From the NCBI GenBank assembly GCA_021648025.1, contig JAKITO010000031.1, forward strand, positions 1 through 39,262: DNA of 39,262 nt, given 5' to 3'. This DNA comes from Paracoccaceae bacterium (GTDB taxonomy: Bacteria > Pseudomonadota > Alphaproteobacteria > Rhodobacterales > Rhodobacteraceae). The notes under the pieces are model-generated. The model saw only the letters and a program-made list of their open reading frames with translations. It did no database searches and was not told the origin of the DNA. Position 1 is the first letter of the stretch, and the number at the start of each line of letters is the position of its first letter. Shown piece after piece: positions 34,210 through 39,262 of the stretch. The position numbers and the translations under genes are program-made.

Positions 34210-35043
34210 ATGACAGATGTAAATGTTGGCGATCTCAGTATCGGCTCTACGCGCCCATTGACGATCATTGCCGGGCCTTGCCAGTTGGAAACGGCCGACC
34301 ACGCCCAGATGATTGCGGGTGTCATGAAAGAAGCCTGCGACGCTGCGGGTGCGCAATTTGTGTTCAAGGCGTCTTATGACAAGGCCAACCGCACCTCTTT
34401 GGATGGCAAGCGCGGGCTGGGCATTGATGCCGGACTAAAGATGCTGTCGGATCTGCGCAAATCCATCGGCGTGCCGGTTTTGACAGATGTCCATAACGAG
34501 GCCCAATGCGCCATGGCCGCCGACGCGGTCGACATCATCCAGATCCCGGCATTCCTGTGCCGCCAAACCGATATGTTGTTGGCGGCTGGCAACACGGGTG
34601 CGGCGATCAACGTCAAAAAGGGTCAGTTTCTGGCGCCGTGGGAAATGCCCAATGTGGTGGCCAAGATCGAAAGCACCGGCAATCGGCGTATCCTTCTGTG
34701 CGAGCGTGGCACCAGTTTCGGCTATAACACGCTTGTGGCCGACATGCGGTCCTTGCCACAAATGGCGCAAACCGGATACCCGGTGGTGATGGACGCCACC
34801 CATTCGGTGCAACAACCCGGCGGGCGCGGTGGGTCCTCGGGTGGCCAGCGCGAATTTGCCCCGGTAATGGCGCGCGCCGCTGTGGCCATCGGGGTGGCGG
34901 CGGTGTTCATGGAAACCCACCAAGACCCGGATAACGCACCCTGCGACGGCCCCAACATGATCTATCTTGATCAGATGCCTGCGCTGATTGACACATTGAT
35001 GGCGCTGGACCGAATTGCCAAGGCCAATCCCGTTCAAATCTGA
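34210..35043 (+). CDS. kdsA: 3-deoxy-8-phosphooctulonate (KDO-8-phosphate) synthase
   Basis: KdsA condenses arabinose 5-phosphate with phosphoenolpyruvate to KDO 8-phosphate, the precursor of KDO in lipopolysaccharide and in some capsules. The 277-residue protein has IIAGPCQLET, FKASYDKANR, the GLGIDAGLKML segment, VPVLTDVHNEAQ, and the NVKKGQFLAPW and MDATHSVQQPGG signatures of the family. It lies 2 bp after the KpsE-like gene, suggesting it feeds a KDO-containing or KDO-linked polysaccharide made by this cluster. It also ends near the start of the phosphohexomutase gene. Confidence 0.97.
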   Translation: MTDVNVGDLSIGSTRPLTIIAGPCQLETADHAQMIAGVMKEACDAAGAQFVFKASYDKANRTSLDGKRGLGIDAGLKMLSDLRKSIGVPVLTDVHNEAQCAMAADAVDIIQIPAFLCRQTDMLLAAGNTGAAINVKKGQFLAPWEMPNVVAKIESTGNRRILLCERGTSFGYNTLVADMRSLPQMAQTGYPVVMDATHSVQQPGGRGGSSGGQREFAPVMARAAVAIGVAAVFMETHQDPDNAPCDGPNMIYLDQMPALIDTLMALDRIAKANPVQI

Positions 35044-35065
35044 CCCCCTTAAAGAGAATATTTCA

Positions 35066-36562
35066 ATGACCAAACCAAACCCCACTGTCACCCAAAACAC
35101 CTGGGAATTCCTGCGTGATGCAATGATCACCCCCACGGGGTTCCGCGAATATGACGCCCGCTGGAAATACCCGGACGAAATTAACCTGCCCGGTATTACC
35201 GCCCTTGGCCTTGGTCTTGGCACCCAGATGTTTCGCCGTGGTATCAAACCCGAAATCGCCGTCGCCAACGATTATCGCGACTATTCCCTGTCGATCAAAA
35301 ACGCCCTGATGCTGGGCCTGATGCAGGCCGGCATTGCGGTGCGGGACATCGGCCCGGCAATTTCGCCAATGGCCTATTTCGCCCAATTTCATCTGGACGC
35401 GCCCGCCGTGGCCATGGTCACCGCCAGCCACAATCCAAACGGTTGGACCGGGGTGAAAATGGGCTTTGAACGGCCTTTGACCCATGGCCCGGACGAAATG
35501 GACGAACTGCGCGACATCGTGTTGAACGGTTTGGGCGAACCCCGCGCCGGTGGGTCATACGAATACGTCGATGGCGTGCGCGAGGCGTATCTTGACGATC
35601 TGGTTGGTGATTTCAAAATGTCACGGCCTTTAAAAGTGGTCTGTGCCACCGGCAACGGCACCGCCTCCGCCTTTGCCCCCGAATTGTTCGAACGTATCGG
35701 CGTCGAAGTGGTGCCCAGCCATAATGAACTCGACTACACTTTTCCGCACTACAACCCCAACCCCGAAGCGATGGAAATGCTGCACGACATGTCCGCCAGC
35801 GTGAAGGCATCCGGCGCCGATTTCGCCCTTGGCTTTGACGGCGACGGCGACCGTTGCGGCGTGGTGGACAATGAGGGCGAAGAGATTTTTGCCGATAAGG
35901 TCGGGGTGATCATGGCCCGCGATCTGGCCAAGATATACCCCGGATCAACCTTTGTCGCCGACGTCAAATCCACCGGGCTTTATGCCTCGGACCCGGAACT
36001 GTTGAAATACGACATCAAGGCCGACTACTGGAAAACCGGCCACAGCCACATGAAACGCCGGGTTAAGGAAATCGGCGCTTTGGCGGGGTTCGAAAAATCC
36101 GGCCACTACTTTCTGGCGGAACCAATTGGCCGCGGCTACGACTGCGCCATGCGGGTGGCGGTGGAAATCTGCAAACTGATGGACCGCAACCCGGATAAAT
36201 CCATGGCCGACCTGCGCCGCGCCTTGCCCAAAACCTGGTCCATGCCCACCATGTCGCCCTATTGTGCCGACACCGAGAAATACGCCGTGCTGGAGCGGTT
36301 GGTGGCAAAGCTGGTCAAGCTTGCAGACGATGGCGGCACCCTTGGCGGGCGCAAAATCACCCAGGTGGTCACGGTCAACGGCGCGCGTATGATTCTTGAC
36401 AACGGCGCATGGGGCTTGGTTCGCGCCTCGTCCAATACGCCCAATCTGGTGGTGGTCTGCGAAAGCCCCGAAAGCGAGGCAGAGCTGCGAGCGATCTTTG
36501 CCGACATCGACGCAATTATCCGCACCGAACCGCTGGTTGGAGACTATGACCAGACGTTCTAA
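35066..36562 (+). CDS. Phosphomannomutase/phosphoglucomutase
   Basis: A 498-residue alpha-D-phosphohexomutase that moves phosphate between C6 and C1 of mannose or glucose, supplying sugar-1-phosphates for nucleotide sugars. The phosphoserine loop is TASHNPNGWTG (residues 119-129, Ser121), the Mg2+ loop is DGDGDR (258-263), and the sugar loop GFEKSGHYF and phosphate loop GARMILDNGAWGLVRASSNTP follow. Whether mannose, glucose or both is the substrate cannot be decided. The ATG at 35066 (MTKPNPTV), after AAAGAGA, is preferred over the 17-residue longer frame. It belongs to the capsule/KDO operon. Confidence 0.93.
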   Translation: MTKPNPTVTQNTWEFLRDAMITPTGFREYDARWKYPDEINLPGITALGLGLGTQMFRRGIKPEIAVANDYRDYSLSIKNALMLGLMQAGIAVRDIGPAISPMAYFAQFHLDAPAVAMVTASHNPNGWTGVKMGFERPLTHGPDEMDELRDIVLNGLGEPRAGGSYEYVDGVREAYLDDLVGDFKMSRPLKVVCATGNGTASAFAPELFERIGVEVVPSHNELDYTFPHYNPNPEAMEMLHDMSASVKASGADFALGFDGDGDRCGVVDNEGEEIFADKVGVIMARDLAKIYPGSTFVADVKSTGLYASDPELLKYDIKADYWKTGHSHMKRRVKEIGALAGFEKSGHYFLAEPIGRGYDCAMRVAVEICKLMDRNPDKSMADLRRALPKTWSMPTMSPYCADTEKYAVLERLVAKLVKLADDGGTLGGRKITQVVTVNGARMILDNGAWGLVRASSNTPNLVVVCESPESEAELRAIFADIDAIIRTEPLVGDYDQTF

Positions 36563-36571
36563 GGCCCTTGA

Positions 36572-36952
36572 ATGTTTGAGCAAATAGCCGAAGCCATCGC
36601 GATCCTGCGCGTCGAAGCGGCCGGGTATCCGACGCCTGTCAGGGCATGGATGGGTGTCCTGGCACTGACGTTCTTTTCGGGTCTGATCATCACGTATTGG
36701 GATCGCCGCGCCCTGTGGGGCGTGGCGATGGCGGTGGTGACAATATCTTTCCTGATATTCGCCAAAATCACCTTTCCGGAAATGCCCCGCAGCACCGCGG
36801 GCGCGATCATCCACCTGACGGCCTGGCCGTTCTGCCTGATTGGTCTGTGGCGCGGTGGCCCGGGCACTTACCGCATATTCAACGGCTGGCGGCTCTGGGT
36901 CAGCACAATTGCTGCCGTCTCACTGGTTCTCGATCTGAAAAGCCTGCTTTAG
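36572..36952 (+). CDS. Small membrane protein of unknown function
   Basis: A 126-residue protein starting 9 bp after the phosphohexomutase stop. It has four likely membrane helices, at ~26-44, 49-67, 75-95 and 105-124, with the third marked by IIHLTAWPFCLIGLW. Possible role: an accessory membrane protein of polysaccharide synthesis, but no family is recognised. Its last 33 bp overlap the end of the convergent HisC-like gene. Confidence 0.7.
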   Translation: MFEQIAEAIAILRVEAAGYPTPVRAWMGVLALTFFSGLIITYWDRRALWGVAMAVVTISFLIFAKITFPEMPRSTAGAIIHLTAWPFCLIGLWRGGPGTYRIFNGWRLWVSTIAAVSLVLDLKSLL

Positions 36953-38038
36953 GGCCTCAGGCAACGCCGCCGCAAAGGCATCCAGATCAGCCCTGGTGCC
37001 GACAGAAACCCGGATACAACGGTTTTGCGGCGCTGCAAACGGCATTCGGACAAATATGCCCCGCTCGACCAGCCCGTCCAGCACCGCCTTGGCAAATGCC
37101 CCGTCTTGCCCGCAATCAATCGTCACGAAATTGGTCGCCGACGCCAGCGGCGTCAGCCCGTTTGCCCGGGCAATCTCACTTATCCGCACCCGCGCCGATG
37201 CAACCTTGGCCAGCACATGCGCCAGCCATTCAGTATCTGCCAAAGCCGCCAACGCCCCGGCCTGGGCCGCGCGGTTCATGCCAAAATGATTGCGCACCTT
37301 GTTGAACGCCAAAATCAATTCAGGCGCACCAATCGCATAGCCAACCCTTGCCCCCGCCATCCCGTAAGCCTTGGAAAACGTGCGCATAATGATCACCCTT
37401 GGATCATTCGCATCAATCTTAATTGCCGTCCCCTCGGGCGCACATTCCACATAAGCCTCATCCAGAACCAACAGGCACCCTTCCGGCAGCGCCTCCATTG
37501 CCATCAAAATATCCGCCCCCTTGGCCCATGTGCCCATCGGATTATCCGGATTGGCCAAATAGACCATTTTCGCCCCCACCTCGCCTGCCTTGGCAAACAG
37601 CGACGCGGGGTCTTCGTGATCATCGACAAATGGCACCAGATGCAGCACGCCACCAAATCCGGACACGTGGTAATTGAACGTGGGGTACGCCCCGGCTGAG
37701 GTCACCACAGCGTCCCCCGGCCCAACCAGAAGCCTTGCGAGATAGCCGAGCAACCCGTCAATCCCTTCGCCCACAACGATATTTTCCGGCGTTACCCCGT
37801 GAAACCCGGCCAACGCCTGACGCAAATCATAATTCTCGGGATCGCCGTACATCCAGATATCCGCGGCCCCGTCCTGCATCGCCTTGATCGCCCGGGGCGA
37901 CGGGCCAAACACGTTCTCATTCGCCCCAACGCGGGCCACAAACGGCGCACCGCGTGCGCGTTCCTGGGTTTCCGGGCCGACAAACGGCACCGAGGCGGGC
38001 AAAGATTGCGCAAGCGGGGTATAGCGTGGATATGTCAT
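36920..38038 (-). CDS. HisC-like aminotransferase
   Basis: A 372-residue class I/II PLP aminotransferase of the histidinol-phosphate aminotransferase type. Lys223 in TFSKAYGMAGARVGYAIG binds PLP; ANENVFGPSPRAIKAM, LANPDNPMGT and VLDEAYVE are the expected cofactor and substrate segments. HisC-like proteins outside his operons often act on other aromatic or histidine-like amino acids, and no his gene is nearby. The ATG at 38038 (MTYPRYTPL) gives a sensible start. It lies 42 bp downstream of the isocitrate-lyase-family gene on the same strand, so they may be co-transcribed. Confidence 0.9.
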   Translation of the reverse strand: MTYPRYTPLAQSLPASVPFVGPETQERARGAPFVARVGANENVFGPSPRAIKAMQDGAADIWMYGDPENYDLRQALAGFHGVTPENIVVGEGIDGLLGYLARLLVGPGDAVVTSAGAYPTFNYHVSGFGGVLHLVPFVDDHEDPASLFAKAGEVGAKMVYLANPDNPMGTWAKGADILMAMEALPEGCLLVLDEAYVECAPEGTAIKIDANDPRVIIMRTFSKAYGMAGARVGYAIGAPELILAFNKVRNHFGMNRAAQAGALAALADTEWLAHVLAKVASARVRISEIARANGLTPLASATNFVTIDCGQDGAFAKAVLDGLVERGIFVRMPFAAPQNRCIRVSVGTRADLDAFAAALPEALKQAFQIENQ

Positions 38039-38080
38039 ACCCGGCAGATAACCCCAGCCACCCGACCTCGGCAAGCCCTG

Positions 38081-38920
38081 TTACTCGCGCGGCTCTGCGT
38101 TCCCGCCCGACATCATCTGGCGCACGTCACCGTCCGGCACCGCATCCCGCGCATATTGAAACGTCCCCTGCCCCATCACCTCGTGCGCTGCCCGGATCAT
38201 CGCCCCCAGCGCAGCGCGCGCGAACGACCCACCAACGCTGATCCGCTGCACCCCGGCCTCGCCCAACTGCTCGACCGAATACTGCGGCCCGCTCAGGCCC
38301 ATCACCACATTCACCGGCTTGTCCACCTCGGCGCAAACCGTCCTGATCGCGTCAATATCCGGCAGGTCCGGCGCATAAAGCACATCCACGCCAGCCATGG
38401 AAAACGCCTGCAACCGCCGGATCGTTTCGCCCAGATCGCTTTGCCCGTAGGAATGGCCATCGGCCCGCGCGGTCAGCAGAAACGGCTGGCCCCGGGCCGC
38501 CTCAACCGCGGCAGCCACCCGTTCAACCGCCAGATCAAAGGCGTGGATTGGGTGGTCCTTATCCCCGGTGGTGTCCTCGATCGACCCACCAACCAACCCG
38601 CATTCCACCGCTTTGACGACCGAGGTTGCACAGGCCTCGGGTGCCGCGCCAAACCCATCCTCAAGATCAGCACTGACCGGCAGATCGCTGGCCGCAACAA
38701 TGGCGCGCGCGTTGGCCAAAATCTCATCCCGGGTCAACGCCCCTTCCGAATCCCGCTTGCCAGCGGCAAAGGCGTACCCTGCGCTGGTGGTCGCCAAAGC
38801 CTTGAACCCCATGCTGGTCAAGATACGCGCCGTACCCGCATCCCAAGGGTTGGGAATCACAAACGGAGCATCGCCGTGGTGTAACGCTTTGAAACTCTCA
38901 TACTTCTCAGTCTGTTGCAT
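38081..38920 (-). CDS. Isocitrate lyase/PEP mutase family protein
   Basis: A 279-residue TIM-barrel enzyme of the isocitrate lyase/phosphoenolpyruvate mutase superfamily. Family signs are IPNPWDAGTARILTSMGFKALATTSAGYAF, VSADLEDGFG with the Mg-binding acidic pair, SIEDTTG, LTARADG and the late strand VQRISVGGSF. It lacks the KKCGH motif of true isocitrate lyase and 2-methylisocitrate lyase, so it is more likely a carboxyvinyl-carboxyphosphonate/oxaloacetate-type C-C lyase of unknown substrate. It opens a minus-strand pair with the HisC-like gene and diverges from the crotonase at 39064. Confidence 0.88.
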   Translation of the reverse strand: MQQTEKYESFKALHHGDAPFVIPNPWDAGTARILTSMGFKALATTSAGYAFAAGKRDSEGALTRDEILANARAIVAASDLPVSADLEDGFGAAPEACATSVVKAVECGLVGGSIEDTTGDKDHPIHAFDLAVERVAAAVEAARGQPFLLTARADGHSYGQSDLGETIRRLQAFSMAGVDVLYAPDLPDIDAIRTVCAEVDKPVNVVMGLSGPQYSVEQLGEAGVQRISVGGSFARAALGAMIRAAHEVMGQGTFQYARDAVPDGDVRQMMSGGNAEPRE

Positions 38921-39048
38921 AACCCGCCCTCTGTGTCCAAAATCTCTGACCCCAGCCTATACAATTTGAAACAAAACAGGAACATAAATTTCCCCAACGT
39001 CGCGCTGGCAAAGGCGGTGCCAATCAGGCCTAATCGGTTCCAACCACC

Positions 39049-39055
39049 AAGGAGG
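39049..39055 (+). promoter_or_regulatory. Strong ribosome-binding site of the crotonase gene
   Basis: AAGGAGG is a full anti-16S match 8 bp before the ATG at 39064 and decides that start. A GGTTCC word occurs twice around it. Confidence 0.85.
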
Positions 39056-39063
39056 TTCCAATC

Positions 39064-39262
39064 ATGCCCCGCGTTTCCGTGAAATACCGCGATCACATCG
39101 CCTTTGTCACCCTGACTCGCCCCGAAAAGATGAACGCGCTGGACCCGGAAATGGTCGAGGCGATTCTGGCGGCGGGCGGCGAAGTGGCCACCACCGACGC
39201 CCGCGTCGTCGTGTTGTCGGGCGCGGGCAAAAGTTTCTGCGCCGGGCTGGATGTGGCCAGCT
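39064..39262 (+). CDS. Enoyl-CoA hydratase/isomerase (crotonase) family, 3' end missing
   Basis: Sixty-six residues are visible before the window ends. The start VSVKYRDHIAFVTLTRPEKMNALDPEM (residues ~4-31) and the oxyanion-hole segment VVVLSGAGKSFCAGLDV are typical of the crotonase fold, which acts on acyl-CoA thioesters. Specificity (hydratase, isomerase or other) depends on catalytic residues outside the window. The start has an excellent ribosome site. It diverges from the isocitrate-lyase-family gene across a 143-bp gap. Confidence 0.92.
   Translation, partial: MPRVSVKYRDHIAFVTLTRPEKMNALDPEMVEAILAAGGEVATTDARVVVLSGAGKSFCAGLDVAS

Noticed and set aside
37799..38884. 361-codon plus-strand frame across the HisC-like and isocitrate-lyase-family genes
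   Set aside because: Antisense shadow of two clear enzymes, with an Arg/His/Pro-rich product.

Overview
The window is mostly a gene-dense, GC-rich chromosomal stretch that looks like a marine Rhodobacterales (roseobacter-type) alphaproteobacterium. This rests on recognising the proteins and gene neighbourhoods: purA with a DUF2842 gene, secG followed by pyrG, a very acidic roseobacter-type protein diverging from thiamine pyrophosphokinase, and a KpsT/KpsE/KdsA capsule cluster. No rRNA, tRNA or CRISPR array was seen. Coding density is high, with many 1-8 bp overlaps inside operons and three convergent gene pairs whose 3' ends overlap.

The first ~1.8 kb is different. It holds the 3' part of a uvrB whose sequence and Lys-rich tail do not look alphaproteobacterial (planctomycete-like is my best guess), then an unknown gene cut by the left end of an IS3-family element. 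Only about 225 bp of the IS is left. It runs directly into the 3' end of an isoprenylcysteine methyltransferase-like gene, after which the roseobacter-type sequence begins. This is either a real rearrangement or transfer at an IS, or a chimeric contig joined at an IS repeat.

The rest by region. 2.1-5.2 kb: L-serine ammonia-lyase, a DMT-family exporter, thiamine pyrophosphokinase. 5.3-7.6 kb: a 750-residue acidic protein of unknown function. 7.7-9.9 kb (minus): purA, DUF2842, a PmtA-like methyltransferase. 10.1-11.7 kb (minus): a cobalt-type nitrile hydratase operon (alpha, beta, accessory protein). 11.8-16.3 kb: secG, pyrG, a DUF1330 protein, two TerB-like proteins and a PhnD-like periplasmic-binding-fold protein. 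16.4-19.9 kb: a complete polar amino-acid ABC importer, with strong hairpins between the binding-protein gene and the permease genes. 20-21.1 kb: a fatty-acid desaturase followed by a perfect 42-bp palindrome. 21.2-24.6 kb: glutamine amidotransferase, glutamine-synthetase-like ligase and FAD amine oxidoreductase, probably for polyamine/amine use by gamma-glutamylation.

24.6-31.6 kb: a CDGSH iron-sulfur protein, RimO, a class V aminotransferase, an MsbA-like ABC exporter, DUF302, SseB-like and an iron-sulfur uracil-DNA glycosylase. 31.7-37 kb: a capsule/KDO polysaccharide cluster (KpsT-like ATPase, long KpsE-like protein, KdsA, phosphohexomutase, small membrane protein) with no KpsM permease in view. 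36.9-39.3 kb: a HisC-like aminotransferase, an isocitrate lyase/PEP mutase family enzyme, and the start of a crotonase cut by the window edge.

I did not find a clearly new multi-gene system. The best leads are the IS junction with foreign sequence, the acidic protein, the TerB-TerB-PhnD-like set, the unusually long KpsE-like protein, and the palindromic repeats.
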